A DNA stretch of 64,000 bases. Origin: Rugalucina vietnamica. Lineage: Eukaryota > Mollusca > Bivalvia > Lucinida > Lucinidae. Below, piece by piece: positions 1 to 10,720 of the stretch (within the stretch, counting starts at the first letter, position 1; each line of letters opens with the position of its first letter). Under the pieces are notes generated by a model. That model saw nothing but the letters and a program-made list of their open reading frames with translations, searched no databases and was not told the origin of the DNA. The stretch spans positions 43,841,883 through 43,905,882 of the forward strand of contig OZ024879.1 in assembly GCA_964017185.1 (NCBI GenBank). Direction: 5' to 3'. A program made the translations under genes and the position numbers.

Positions 1-440
1 TTATCACATGACTGTGAGACTTGATCCATGGCTCCTTGCATTTTTGCTTCTGAGCTGGCATTCTTATCCATACCATCTGCATAATGGAGTCTATCTAGCA
101 CATCAGTCTGCACCTTAGTTTTGGTGTGCAACCTTCTAAGTCTGAATAGATTGCCATCAAAACGGTACCTGATTAGAATACCAGTGTCACTAGTGTCACC
201 AGTGTTTACTGTCCTAAAAAACATCCATTGGCATGGCAGAAATACCAAGCTGAACAGTGTTGCTGCCATAACACATCCCTGTTTGACCCCATTCGTTACC
301 TCAAAGGGGTCAGAGAGAACCCTCCATCATTTTGCACACGTGCCTTCATGCCATCATGAAATTGCCGCACCCTGCTATGAATCTGGGTAAACTTGGCCAT
401 GATTTTCCAGAGTCCATCAAGACTAACTGTGTCAAAAGTA
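1..440 (-). pseudogene. Non-LTR retrotransposon reverse transcriptase fragment
   Basis: Reading leftwards from about 440, the minus strand gives a reverse-transcriptase palm fragment. It has a FDTV-x-x-DGLWKI-like block (motif A region), a FHDGM block, and the very typical GVKQGCV block near 290, followed by LFSLVF. The catalytic box expected near 60-70 reads YADG instead of F/YADD, so the second aspartate is lost. The piece runs off the left window edge, and to the right it abuts a fragment of repeat family C (437-500). It is a dead piece of a LINE. The GVKQGC context is shared by several LINE clades, so I do not name one. The fragment nature is certain; the clade is open. Confidence 0.7.
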
Positions 441-500
441 CACAGTACTTATAAGCTTTGCCTAGGGACACTAGCAGCACATCTATTTTCCATGACTTAA
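437..500 (+). repeat. Family C dispersed repeat, short fragment
   Basis: Contains the TAAGCTTTGCCT and AGCACATCTATTT blocks that mark the right part of family C, seen in full at 13,130-13,460, 42,040-42,345 and 44,295-44,590. Confidence 0.5.
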
Positions 501-625
501 AGGGGTATTTTAGACTGAAAGGTACAGAGAGTTAATTCGATAACTAGTGAATTTTCATAGAAATGTAATTATTTTAGGATAAACCAACTTGTGGAAGCTT
601 TCCTACGGACTTTGGAAGAGAAATT

Positions 626-851
626 TGAGCCGCCTCGTGGGAAAACCAACAATGTGGTTTCCGAACAGGTCCGACACAAACCGGCCTGTACTGTACACAG
701 AAAAGAGTTAGAAGCTTGAAATTTCGGATTTAAGTAGAAGAGGAATTGTACTATCCGAGTAGCGAAAACAAAGGCGCAGATCAGCTTCGCGGTAACTCTG
801 CGTCTTTGTTTTCGCCTATGCAGATTGTTGGTTTTCCCATGAGGCGGCTCA
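626..851 (+). mobile_element. MITE family A, complete copy
   Basis: About 226 bp bounded by inverted repeats TGAGCCGCCTCGTGGGAAAA and TTTTCCCATGAGGCGGCTCA, extended inward by CCAACAAT / ATTGTTGG. Inside is the family core: CACAAACCGGCCTGT, then GAAATTTCGGATTTAAGTAG, then two arms containing AAAACAAAGGCGCAGATCAG and CTGCGTCTTTGTTTTCG that can pair. It has no coding capacity. This is the best-preserved reference copy; at least eleven more pieces occur in the window. Confidence 0.8.
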
Positions 852-902
852 TTTCTGTTTCAAATGTCTTGTGATTTCAATGCATTCTCTAAGAAATTGC
901 AA

Positions 903-1152
903 ACGGTAAAATTGGGGCTTTATGTCGTGCGTTTTGATGTTGTGCTTTGCGCACCACAATTTCGAATTTTATTTTTTGAACTAGCATACAGTTAATTTTG
1001 TGACTTTGTCTTGACTGATGGTTACTCAATAATGGGTTAGTCTTGAACAAAGCGAACTCACAGCAAAGCGGCATTAAGTTGTAATGTAGCTTTATTTGGC
1101 TCAGCTTCAAAACAAAAGCAAAACGCACGACATAAATCCCAATTATTACCGT
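903..1152. mobile_element. MITE, 250 bp, about 33-bp inverted repeats
   Basis: The left end ACGGTAAAATTGGGGCTTTA and the right end reading TAAATCCCAATTATTACCGT on the plus strand are near-perfect inverted repeats, continuing inward through TGTCGTGCGTTTTG and its complement. It has no plausible gene. It is a single copy in this window, so the family is known only from this pair of ends. 1,153-1,567 shows nothing recognisable. Confidence 0.7.
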
Positions 1153-1567
1153 ATGGAACGACTTGTTCCACACTTACTATAATGGCACATTAAATATCGA
1201 AATATAAAAAAATAGTATTAATTTTGTACAATCAAGATTCTAAGTGATCGCATTCTAACCGGAGGCGCTCTTATCTCTTTATTTGAGAATATTAACTTCA
1301 GACATTTTTAAGGCATCATTCAATCCAACGACTTTCATTAGAACCTCTGTCTATGTTTACGAAGGCTCGTAGTTCCATCTTAATTTATTTGCCGAGCTGA
1401 TTTGTGATTTAATGGATACAGAAGGCATTTAAGGAAGTACTGCTGTGTAGCTGAACAGAATTATCCAGTAGATTTTAATATCATTGACACATACAGTGCG
1501 TCTGTATAATTAGAGGAAACAGGCTTGCGTGAAACAGAAAAGCCATTTTTGCGTATATTGTACTTTT

Positions 1568-1625
1568 ACGTCAGGAAAACATTCCCGCGAAATATACCCC
1601 CGCATACCCCACTTTTATACCTCAC
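1568..1625 (+). repeat. MITE family B, left-end fragment
   Basis: Starts CAGGAAAACATTCCCGCG and contains ACCCCCGCATACCCC and ACTTTTATAC, the left third of family B as seen at 36,578-36,815. Confidence 0.5.
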
Positions 1626-1639
1626 AAGATAGGCTTATT

Positions 1640-1818
1640 TTGTAATTGAGTGGCCACCTTTAGGGAAATAGCTGCTCACTCGGCTTACGATATGCTTTCT
1701 TTATATAAGTACCTAATTGTCATTTTTTTCCACCCCGGTTTTTGGAGTGGCAATTTCTTTCTGATTGCGCCTTTTCCTGATCATTGCCTACTTGTACCTT
1801 TTTTTTATAGGATAGAAG
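1640..1818 (+). mobile_element. Penelope-like 3' tail, 5'-truncated copy
   Basis: Matches the tail of the Penelope-like copy at 7,466-8,083: GAGTGGCCACC, AAATAGCTGCTCACTCGGCT, CGGTTTTTGGAGTGG, GATTGCGCCTTTTCCTGATC, then the end TTGCCTACTTGTACC followed by T's. Nearly every tail copy in the window stops at this same 3' end with a variable 5' end, as expected of target-primed insertion. Confidence 0.75.
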
Positions 1819-1849
1819 TGAGCCGGCATCCACCCGGTCACACTTTAAA

Positions 1850-2350
1850 TGAGCCGCAACGCGAAAAATCCGGTCTTCTGGATTTCTGACCAGGTAAGAC
1901 ACAAACCGGCTTATACACACACAGGACAAAGAAACATAACGAAAACTTGCCCATGTGATACATTTTTCTGCTGTAAAAATTGAAAATTTCTTGAGAAATC
2001 TTTTTTATATTTTTGATATTTTTGTTCAAACATTGATTGTGGGTACACGCTAGAACGGGTTCGCCGAGGCGGTTCTAACGAGTACCCACACTCTATGTTT
2101 TGGATCAAAAATAAGAAATATATGTTAACCAATGTAAACCACAGTTTAACTATATAAAAGTGGGGCATGAGGGGTAAACATTTCACGGGCATGATTTCCT
2201 GATATCGAATCTTTAAATTTTGGGTATAAGTAGAGGAGGAATTTTTCTATCCCTTTAGCAGAAACAAAGGCGACGCAGTTACCGCAAAGTGATCTGCGTC
2301 TTTGTTTTTGCGATCGACAAAATCCGGTTTTCTCATTTAAGCGTCGTGAT
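1850..2350 (+). mobile_element. MITE family A copy split by a family B insertion
   Basis: The left part (1,850 to about 1,930) has TGAGCCGCAACGCG and ACACAAACCGGCTT. The right part (about 2,203-2,350) resumes in register with GAATCTTTAAATTT, GTATAAGTAGAGGAGGAAT and the AACAAAGGCG / CTGCGTCTTTGTTTTTGCG arms. Family B sequence fills the gap. Confidence 0.7.
1936..2202 (-). mobile_element. MITE family B, nested in family A
   Basis: Reverse orientation. The ends are GAAAACTTGCCCATG and CGGGCATGATTTCC. A central palindrome at about 2,036-2,090 is built from TTGTGGGTAC...TAGAAC...GAGGCGGTTCTAACGAGTAC. Flanking AT-rich arms carry TTTTTGATATTTTTGTTC and TTGGATCAAAAATAAG. Non-coding. Confidence 0.7.
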
Positions 2351-2378
2351 CTGTATTTTTTTTTTAAATTCTGTTTTA

Positions 2379-2589
2379 CGTCCCTTTCAAGATTATTTCA
2401 GCTCATATGAGACGGGCCAATCAGTAGGTGTGAGGGAGAACCCCGAGAAAAACCACCTGGCACACCCGCAAGCAGAACTTGGCTTGTCTCACATGTGGCC
2501 AAAGCGGGGCTCGAACCCACACCAGACACAGCGGTGAAATGGAGTGATTAAGAAACAGCGCCCATAACCACTCGGCCACGGGGGCCACC
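2379..2589 (-). repeat. tRNA-derived SINE
   Basis: On the minus strand it starts GGTGGCCCCCGTGGCCGAGT (A box GTGGCCGAGTGG) and carries the B box GGTTCGAGCCC about 85 bases on. The long variable arm points to a Ser/Leu-type tRNA ancestor. The body runs through CTGATTGGCCCGTCTCATAT to a GGGACGTAAAAC end, a form of SINE tail common in molluscs. The acceptor stem does not close, so it is not a functional tRNA. A relative lies at 60,890-61,143. Confidence 0.7.
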
Positions 2590-2747
2590 GACATTTTCTC
2601 TAGAAACAATCAACCACCGATAGAGATTAGAAACGCCAAAACAAGAAACAATAATGGCCATTACGCTTTTCCGTCGAACGGGGATAGTAAACATATGTCA
2701 CAGAATGTGTTTCCTGCCTTCTAGGGGTTACCTCTGGATTTGCAGGA

Positions 2748-3025
2748 AAAACATGAGGAAAACATGTCCATAAAATATACCTCCTTCATCAGAAAAACAT
2801 ATCCGTGCAATGAATACCCCTTAAACCCCACTTTTATATAGCAAAACTGGGGTATGCAGTTTGTGGTATTCATTGTGGGTACTGAGGCGGTTCTAACGTG
2901 TACCCACAATCTATGTTTTGAGCAAAGACACGAAAAATATCAAATTTTTTCTGCTGAAAATTTTCAATTTTAAGGCTCAAAAATTCTCTGTATATTACGT
3001 GGGCAAGTTTTCATAAAGGAAACCC
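2748..3025 (+). mobile_element. MITE family B copy
   Basis: AGGAAAACATGTCC start, CCCCACTTTTATATAG, ACTGGGGTATGCAG, a shortened centre GAGGCGGTTCTAACGTGTAC, then TGAGCAAAGACACGAAAAAT, ending GGGCAAGTTTTCATAAAGG. A second start-like block at 2,785-2,815 suggests a small internal duplication. Confidence 0.65.
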
Positions 3026-3049
3026 AGTTATATAGTATAACTGAGAAGT

Positions 3050-3235
3050 GAAGGGGTTTACAATTTTTTTGATCCAAAACTTAGATTGTCGGTACTCGTT
3101 AGAACCTCCGCAATGTGTATCCACAATCAATGATTGAGCAAAAGTACTGAAAATATTAATAATTTTCAAGTGCAGTTTTTCATTTTCAAAGCCGAAAAAA
3201 TCGCTGTATTATGAATTTGGCGTGTTGTCGTAATG
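3050..3235 (+). repeat. MITE family B, right-hand fragment
   Basis: Directly follows the previous copy: TTTTTTTGATCCAAAAC, CGGTACTCGTTAGAACC, ATTGAGCAAAAGTACTG and GGCGTGTTGTCGTAATG. Two B pieces side by side in the same direction. 3,236-3,617 has no recognisable content. Confidence 0.6.
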
Positions 3236-3617
3236 ATGTATGCACTCAATATGATGTGAACTACATTACTATAAAGCATCTCTGAATTACTTATATGTGT
3301 CGGCGTTGGGGCTTAGTTTGTTTATATGTCACCCTGTTTGATTATTTTGGTATATACTCTTGTCAAACACACAGTATTGGATGTCGGACGTATATCAAGT
3401 TATTCGGCTCTAACAGAGAGCTTAATATTAACACATCTGTCTGGTTGGAAAATGAATACTAGTACAATGTCGACGAGTCCAGATTTGATTTTGTATATTT
3501 ATTCACACAAGGGTGAGAAAACTGAATACAGTAGCAAGGCGCTTTAGATTTATGACGTAAAGGTAATAAAAATTCTGGACAGATTATTTTGTCGGTGAAC
3601 TGCTCGTCTGATTTTAC

Positions 3618-3765
3618 GTATGAGCCGCTATATCAGAAAACCAACAATCTGCATATACGAAATCAAAGACGCAGTAATTGCACAGCTGATCAGCGACTCG
3701 AATAGTACAATTCCTCTTCTACTCAAGTCAATAATTTCTAGCTTCTGGTCTGATTCTGTGAATGT
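3618..3765 (-). repeat. MITE family A, partial, reverse
   Basis: TATGAGCCGC start, AAAACCAACAATCTGC, then AAAGACGCAGTAATTGCAC, AGCTGATCAGCG and TACAATTCCTCTTCTACTC, which is the family A core read backwards. Confidence 0.6.
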
Positions 3766-3767
3766 AC

Positions 3768-4224
3768 AATAAAAATTAAAACTGAGATCCTTTAAGAGCA
3801 GTGAATATATTAATGAGAACGGACTGGGTCATACCGCGGTTTCGGCTACTCAAGCCTCATCAGTGACCATTTAGATTTGGCAACATGGAGCCAAAGGGAA
3901 TTACTGCAAATTTGATACTTACAAGAGGGTAGTCAACAAAAAGACTATTATTATCCAAATGGGGCCAAATACATTAAATCGTTGGTTAGAAAATGAATCT
4001 AAACCGATAAATTTCTGATTCCTCAGACTCAAAGGACCAAAAGGAAATATAACCTGCACTATGGATGATGTACGGGGAGCCTTTTTAGGGCCGCTACACG
4101 GCACAACACCAGCTGCAGTAATAGCAAATAAAAATTAAAACTGAGATCCTTTAAGAGCAGTGAATATATTGATGAGAACGGGCTGGGGTCATACCGCGGT
4201 TTCGGCTACTCAAGCCTCATCAAG
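3768..4224 (+). repeat. Family D repeat with about 95-bp terminal direct repeats
   Basis: The block ATTAAAACTGAGATCCTTTA...CGCGGTTTCGGCTACTCAAGC occurs at 3,768-3,862 and again at 4,129-4,224, 361 bases apart, flanking a 266-bp interior (ATTTGGCAACATGGAGCCAA, TCCAAATGGGGCCAAAT, GCTGCAGTAATAGCAAATA). The same one-and-a-quarter-unit arrangement recurs at 8,262 and 15,528. It could be a remnant of a 361-bp tandem repeat or a very short terminal-repeat element. No primer site or gene is visible. Confidence 0.65.
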
Positions 4225-4286
4225 CCGGTTTGTGTCATACCTGGTCGGAAACCCAAATTGTTGGTTTTATCATGCAATGGCTCATA
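4222..4286 (+). repeat. MITE family A fragment
   Basis: CAAGCCGGTTTGTGTCATAC, TTGTTGGTTTTATCATGCAA, GGCTCAT: two non-adjacent family A blocks joined, abutting family D. 4,287-4,465 has nothing clear. Confidence 0.5.
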
Positions 4287-4465
4287 TGATTAACCTTGCA
4301 CAAGTAGTGGGGGAAATTTGGAATTGGTCTCAAAATATTGTCTACTCGCTTAAAGAACGTAATTACAAAAAAACACCGACGTCAAACTATTCCCTTGCTT
4401 TCGCAGTTTGTCCAAAAAGGCCAATACAATTGCAAATTAGAGTGATAAGTAATGACGTCAGTAGA

Positions 4466-4712
4466 GTCGCATCATGAGAAAACCGGAATTTGACTTATGC
4501 AAAAACAAAGACGCAGGTCACTGTGCAGTAACTGCACAGCTGATCAGCGCGCGCCAGTGTTTTTGCTTCTCAGATGGAACATTCCCTCTTCTTCTAAAAC
4601 CCCAAAGTTTCAAAAGTTTCAAGATTCTAGCCTTCTACAGGCCGGTTTGTGTAGGACCTTGGCGGAACGCCCAAAGACCGGTTTTCTTACGTCAAGGCTC
4701 ATTTGTAATATA
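4466..4712 (-). repeat. MITE family A copy, reverse
   Basis: ATGAGAAAACCGG, CAAAAACAAAGACGCAG, the palindromic TGTGCAGTAACTGCACA with AGCTGATCAGCG, then CTTCTACAGGCCGGTTTGTG and a CAAGGCTCATTTG end. Further family A shreds (TTGAGCCGCACATAAAGAAA) follow at about 4,785-4,870. Confidence 0.6.
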
Positions 4713-4939
4713 GTGCACTTAAGATGCCCAACCCGTTGAAAAAAAGATGGTCAAAGTGACAAAGTAACTACGTAAACTAACATTGAGCCGCACATAAAGA
4801 AAACCTTTTCTAAGAATGTCATAAGTTTGATGTCATCAAACTGCGTTGTAGCAACACAGCTGATCAAGTTAAAAAACTAAAATAAATAAATAAAAACATA
4901 ATGTTGTCGGGTTTAATACGGGCCCGCCTATTGAGGCTC

Positions 4940-5130
4940 TGAGAAATAGATGGGCTGCTTCTGCCCTCGGGCAGAGCTAACCAACTACTGACTGGCCATC
5001 TGATTACTGGTTAACCGATCAATTTTGAGCCTGACCAGGAAAAATGGTCCCAGTCAAACCATACATACATAATAACCCATTGGTTTACTTGCGTGGTTAC
5101 TTTTCTAAGCACGTTTTGGTTGTCATGACC
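4940..5130 (-). repeat. Family C repeat, reverse, partial
   Basis: GAAATAGATGGGCTGCTT, TGATTACTGGTTAACC, ACCAGGAAAAATGGTCC and GTTTACTTGCGTGGTTAC are the reverse of the family C body. The usual GTCCCGACATGACC part is missing. 5,131-5,385 has no recognisable gene or repeat. Confidence 0.5.
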
Positions 5131-5385
5131 GGTCATTTGTAAAACACTGCCCCAACGTACGGGGAAGGGCGGGGATTATGAATTTTCAGCTTTTATTGCC
5201 TTGCTATGAGCCCCATCACAGGGGACAAACTGGATGTCAAACCTTGACATGTGCCCTGCCCTTTGCATTAGATCCCCCCCCCTTGGGTAAGGATCATAAT
5301 GTCAAGATCCCGTCATTTCCCCAATCAAAAAGCAATTGCCCAGCACTTAAGACCGGCTCTCCTCCACCCTTCTATATAGGTTAAA

Positions 5386-5515
5386 AGGTATAAGTAGGCA
5401 ACGATAAGGAAAAGGCGCAATCAGACAAAGATTTCGAGGCGGAAAAGAACCAAACTAACAATAAGGTACTTATACCATAAAAACATTTCGCAAGCCGAAT
5501 GAGCAGCTATTTTCC
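5386..5515 (-). mobile_element. Penelope-like 3' tail, inverted, upstream of the 6.3-kb copy
   Basis: AAAAGGTATAAGTAGGCAAC, GGAAAAGGCGCAATCAG, AACCAAACTAACAATAAGG, GCCGAATGAGCAGCTATTTT: the tail read backwards, with its 3' end pointing left. It forms an outward-facing pair with the tail at 7,466-8,083. Confidence 0.7.
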
Positions 5516-5564
5516 CAATGTTATCTGATTACATTTGTCTTCGTATGAAAAAAAAAAACAACTA

Positions 5565-5780
5565 ACGATTTAGGTTTCCGACACAAACCGGCCTGTACAG
5601 TCATAGAAGCAGGCTAGAAACTTGACGTTGTTTTTTTTTTTATTTAAGACAAGGTATTGTTCTATCTTTATAGCAAAACAAAGGACGCTGATCAGCTGTG
5701 CACTTACTGCACAGCCGATCTACGTCTTTGTTTTCTCATATGCAATTTGTTTGATTTCTTGTTCGGTGGCTCAAATGACA
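5565..5780 (+). repeat. MITE family A copy
   Basis: GTTTCCGACACAAACCGGCC, CAGGCTAGAAACTTGACG, then the hairpin arms CGCTGATCAGCTGTGCAC / GTGCACAGC-like and CTACGTCTTTGTTTTCTC, ending GGTGGCTCAAAT. 5,781-5,944 shows nothing. Confidence 0.65.
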
Positions 5781-5944
5781 GAACCACAGAAGACACGAGA
5801 CATTCCTACCGTCAAGCTTAATTTGAGAGAAAACATATTATCCGAGAAAATAATCTTATAATCGGTGCTCGGATGACACTTCTAGACATTGCCGATGATC
5901 GATGATTTTCTGTCACAACATAACATAAAAATTTAAGGTGCAAT

Positions 5945-6235
5945 TTTGCTTAATGGGACCAACGATTGTTTAAATATGGGTTAACACATTTAAGCCTGGC
6001 GTCCCTTTTATGGGACATAGGCAAACAGAATAGCCCCAGATGTGACGCCGCACAACGCGGCGCCCCATCTGGGGCTTTTCTGTTTGCTTAAAAAAATTTC
6101 ATTGAAAAATTGAATAAGATTTAAAAATCCCTCCTGATGCCCCTAAAATGAAAGTGGAGTCATCCAAACGATACTGATGGGAAAATCCATTCGACATTAT
6201 AGTTTAAACATGGCTTAATGGGACCACAGATGTAA
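5945..6235 (+). repeat. Family F repeat (GGCGTCCCTTTTATGGGAC)
   Basis: A GC-rich foldback: GGCGTCCCTTTTATGGGAC, AGCCCCAGATGTGACGCC, then CGGCGCCCCATCTGGGGCT. It is bracketed by a direct repeat GCTTAATGGGACCA at 5,949 and 6,212. A diverged relative lies at 40,480-40,705. Non-coding. Confidence 0.55.
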
Positions 6236-6294
6236 CATTGAATGACAAAATAAAACCCTATAAGCACTACTCAGATTATAACACAATATATTAT

Positions 6295-7465
6295 AATGAA
6301 TAGATTATTACAAAAATGCTTAGTGACGTCGCTAAATTTGTACAGGTTCCGTGCGACGAGCTTGTCCACATATGATTTTTCTTCTCTGTATACAACTTTA
6401 CCACATAATCTAATTAAAGAAAAACTTCTGGATTTGATAGAGTGGACCTTCAAAAGGGCATTAAAAAACTAGGGTTCACTTTATATGGCATGTAATGACA
6501 GAAAGGCTTTTTTCACTTCCTCTGACCAAAGTCGGTATGCACTTTGGTCATGTCAGAATGTGTGCGACGTCTTATCCTATCTCCTGGATAATATTTATAT
6601 TAGATTTGGGACCAAGTTATACAGACAAATTGTTGGAATTCCGATGGGTACAAATTGCGCACCTCTCGTAGCTGATTTATTTTATACTGCTACGAAAGAG
6701 ATTTCATGGATTCTCTTAACCATGATATTCAAGCTGATGTTATCGAGGCTTTTAATTCCACTTCTAGGTACCTCGATGACCTTTTGAACATTGACAACCC
6801 TTATTTTGAAGGTATTGTCAATCAAATTTATCTATCTGAACTACAGTTGAACGAAGCCAATATCTCGGATACCGAAGCCCCTTTTTAGATCTACATCTTT
6901 CTGTTGCAAATGGATTTGTTTCTTCTAAAATTTATGATAAGCGCGACGACTTTGATTTTGATATAGTAAATTTTCCGTTTTTGGATGGTGACGTTCCTCG
7001 TCGTGCTTCTTATGGTGTATACATTTCGCAACTTATAAGGTTTGCTAGAGTCTGCAATCATGTTACAGACTTCAACGCTCGAAATAAATCTTTAACGGCC
7101 AAACTTCTCCAACAGGGCTATCGGTATCATAAACTTCGAAAACCTTTTCTAAATTTTATCGTAGACACTATGAATTGAATTCCAAATATAATGTTGGGTT
7201 AAAGACGCTTTTAAGTGAGGGTCTTTCGGAACCAGAAATTTATGGTGACTTGGTTTACAAATTTAAGAAACTTATAGGAAGTAATGATTTTTCTTTTCAG
7301 TTTAGAAAAATCATAACACGTTACAGACGTATAGGTTACAACTTGAATGTTATGCGACAGTCTGCATGCTTAGTTTTTAACCCAATCACGGTTGATAACT
7401 ATGCTGCCTTCTTTAATTGCACGCCGGTGGGTCGGGCGTCAGACTCTATGATGGCCCCGACTTAA
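6295..7465 (+). pseudogene. Penelope-like reverse transcriptase, 5'-truncated and frameshifted
   Basis: Broken frames in order give a reverse transcriptase. First comes a DFSSLYTTLPH block near 6,390 (motif A). Then IPMGTNCAPLVADLF at about 6,640-6,680 (motif B), YLDDLL near 6,770 (motif C, both aspartates kept), and a YDKRDDFDFDIVNFPFLDGD block and YGVYISQLIRFARVC block at 6,930-7,060. The frame ends in CTPVGRASDSMM before a stop at 7,465. I read this combination as Penelope-like rather than LINE or LTR. No GIY-YIG endonuclease is visible. The 5' part is missing, a stop interrupts near 6,470, and frameshifts fall near 6,695, 6,885 and 7,170, so it is dead. The tail follows directly. Confidence 0.7.
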
Positions 7466-8083
7466 AGCTATTCATTTTAGTTGGTTGACCCGGAGCTTCT
7501 TGTCTGTTGCTTGGCCCACCGGGGTCCAACTGATGTTTTTCTTTAGCTCCGGAGTTAGTAAGTTATTCGGCGCCCAGGGATCTCCATCGTCGGGCAGCTT
7601 ACTGAATCTGAGTCCTGGTTTTTGATTCATCAGGATGTTTATCATGATTTATTTGTTTGTTCTTGATGATTCATTTACTAGTTAGAGATTCACCACGAGG
7701 ACCGAAGAACTAACTAAATGTTATGAACCACTGCAGAAGCTGAGGGTGAGGTTACGGCCGTGTAAAATCGATTTAAACCCGCCAGAAACGTTGTGTTACT
7801 GATCGTTCCAAGTCGATACTTCTGTAGTGGTTCTTTTTGTTTTATGTCTTGGTGTTTAAATTTTTTTGTGCTGTTGGCGCTTTATGTGTGTTTGCATATT
7901 TTTAGTTAAGTTAAGGTAACTGAGTGGCCACCTATTGGGAAAATAGCTGCTCATTCGGCTTACGAAATGTTTTCATGGTATAAGTACCTGATTGTTAGTT
8001 TGGTTTTTTCCCACCTCGGTTTTTGGAGTGGGAGTCTTTTTCTGATTGCGCCTTTTCCTGATCTTTGCCTACTTGTACCTTTC
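7466..8083 (+). mobile_element. Penelope-like element 3' untranslated tail (reference copy)
   Basis: The longest tail in the window. It runs from the RT stop through TTGTCTGTTGCTTGGC, AAGTTATTCGGCGCCCAGGG, ATGAACCACTGCAG, TTACGGCCGTGTAAAATCG, GTTACTGATCGTTCCAAGTC, AATAGCTGCTCATTCGGC and CTCGGTTTTTGGAGTGGGAG to the end TTGCCTACTTGTACC. Because it is attached to the RT remnant, it links all the other free tails to this family. Confidence 0.75.
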
Positions 8084-8261
8084 AATTCACACCTCCAGCA
8101 TAAGCAACCATAATTTATGTAACTAGACTGGTCGAAAATAATCACTATGGGAAAGTACACTGTACACGTACATTATTCAAAAATTCCGTAATCACAAAGA
8201 AAGGTTCAAAGTTTTTAAATGAATTACGAAACAAATGAAGTAACAATAGAAGTTAAGGAAT

Positions 8262-8625
8262 TCTTGAGAAAAAAATGGGCCATATCGCGGTTTCGGCTAC
8301 TTAAGCCTCTTCAATGACCCTACAGATTTGGCCAAACCTAGCAAAAGAGAAATACTGTAATTTTAAATTTTTAAACAGGATAGTCGCTACAAAGACCAGG
8401 GCCAAATATATAAAACGTTGGTTAGAATTCGTATCTAAACCGATAATGTATTTCTGATAACCAAACATTCCCTCGCTGTTCTCAAATGACCAAAAGGAAA
8501 ATATAATCTGCACTATGAATGATGTACGGGGAGACCTTTCAGGGCTCCACACGGCACAACGCCAGCTGCAGTAATAGCAAATAAAAATAAAACTGAGATC
8601 CTTAAAGTGAGCATATTAATTATTG
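8262..8625 (+). repeat. Family D repeat copy
   Basis: GGCCATATCGCGGTTTCGGC, ATTTGGCCAAACC, AACGTTGGTTAGAATTCG, ATGATGTACGGGGAG, GCTGCAGTAATAGCAAATA, then a repeat of the start block AAAACTGAGATCCTTAAAG. 8,626-8,870 shows nothing further. Confidence 0.6.
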
Positions 8626-8871
8626 AGAAAAAAGGAAGGTCATACTATAAGACCGACATTGTAGTAATCTTAAACGCTATTTTTGACAAAAACTATTTTT
8701 GTATATCAAATAGATTGTACGCGATTGTTGCTAATATGATGTAACTAGGTATATTGACTAACATGAGCGGCTATTACTGGTACAGACAATGTCCATTAGC
8801 GATTAGTAAGTTATTCAGGAAATGGTCTGCACTTATACAGCTGCAGATGCTGAAAGGCAATCATGGTGCTT

Positions 8872-9062
8872 TTCCAATGACGCAAGAAAACCCGCCATTC
8901 GGCTAGGTCTGACACAAATCAGCCTGTACAGTCACACAAGATTGCTAAAAGCTTATTGTTGAATTGTATAGTAATATCCGTGTAACGAGATCAAACGCAC
9001 CGATCAGATCTGTGGCGCCTTTTTGTTGCTATAGAGACGCACCTTAGACGAATCCAATGTAC
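8872..9062 (+). repeat. MITE family A, diverged copy
   Basis: CAAGAAAACCCGCCATTCGG, GGTCTGACACAAATCAGCCT, GTACAGTCACACAAG, CACCGATCAGATCTGTGGCG. It heads the first of two collinear segments (see 36,891). 9,063-9,640 is AT-rich with nothing recognised. Confidence 0.55.
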
Positions 9063-9639
9063 TCCCTTGACTGTCATTCCTAAAACAACAGATCGTTGTC
9101 TGCAACATAAAATATGAACCAAATATAATCACAAAATTTGTATTATGTAATATGTACTTTCTGATATATTTTCCATTGTAACGGTGTCGAGTTACTGATA
9201 AGTTTTTACATATCTATAGCTTATATTTAGAAATAATCATTGCAAAATATCATTCTACGCGTCAAAGTAACTCAAAACCATTCTCCGGAACTCTGACTCT
9301 TCAACAATGTAATTAGGCTTTTTGTAAAAGTAAAACCTTGATATACAAGCTGTAAAACGTCAATTTCACGAAACTTCGCAGAAGGAGGAAAATCCTTATA
9401 CAATTTTTAGGTGGCAATAAACTATATTATACATAAAAAATTTTCTGTGTAGAAATACAGGGGGTGGGACTATAAACATGTGCATGACCACAATATTCAC
9501 ACCAGAATATTAACACGTCCGTGAATTTGTATACCTACTTTTATAAAGTAAATCTTGCTTGTGGGTCTTTGATATGTAAAAAGGTTGACTGAAATCGTGC
9601 AAGTATTTTTATTGACCAAGTCTATGAATTTATTCACAG

Positions 9640-9930
9640 TTCTCCAGCAAGTGTTTTAACACAGACTTTGGTAACGATTTAATACGGAGATTGACAGAGA
9701 CACGTAGACAATTAAAGCCATCTTTTTCCGAATCTTATTGTCTGATAAACATATTTTCTGGAGTGTGACAAAAAATTACACGAAGTGACAAAATCTGAGA
9801 GTGACACCAGGAATAATTATCAATGTTAAAGACGCAGTCCATTACTGCTGTCCATTACCGTGGCGGAAACGAATTGATTGACAGATTAACTGTCGTAAAT
9901 GCTTCAACTTCTATTAAAGGGGAACATTAC
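9640..9930 (+). repeat. Segment R1 of a collinear duplication
   Basis: CTGAGAGTGACACC, GTCCATTACTGCTGTCCATT and ACCGTGGCGGAAACGAATTG match 37,180-37,470 closely. The stretch reads as non-coding. 9,931-10,720 has no gene or repeat I can name. Confidence 0.65.
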
Positions 9931-10720
9931 TAATTGATTCCCGCATATGATTTTCATGACACTTCACATGCTTCAAGTTGCTTTTATCCTTCGACAAAAA
10001 TCGAAATAAAAATGGTGGGTCATCGACCTCGTTTACATGGTGTCAGAACTTTTTGGATGTTTCCCGTGCATTTCAGAAAACCACTCTCGTAGCGAACATG
10101 TGTTTTAATACATATGTCATTACTACAAAAACAACTTAAACACACAATGAATATTAGTTTGTTACATTATGATATTTTTTGCTCTTAAATTGAGGAGATG
10201 ACAAGCAAAATAAACTTTCCCGCCATTTTTTTCAAACCTGGAAAACGTACGTATTTTTGCAATATCTCCTAAACTACGCATACGATTTTGATAAAATTAC
10301 ACCAATGGATGGGAAACATTGCAACCATTGAAAATTTGAAATAAAAATGGGGGTTACCGGATTGGGTTGGAAGATATAGAGGAAAACCGTTCAATACTCT
10401 CGCCTTTTTCGTTTTAACGCCAACGTTGCACCGACGTCGCGTATATTTATGCGACGTCATCAACAGCGAAATAACCGTTTTTGCATATAATTTACCTGTG
10501 CATGTATATCAATTGCCACAAAAATAAAAATGAACAATAAGTTTACCCGGACTTAATTATAAAAAAAACAAACAAAATAAGATTCTAAAGATTGCAACAT
10601 CACTGAGAAATCAAAACAAACCGACGTTTTAAAGCTACATGTACGTATAACGTGCACAAACTAAACGCCGACGTTGCGCAAACAGTGCGCTCATAAACAA
10701 TAAAATAATTCCTCTAAAAA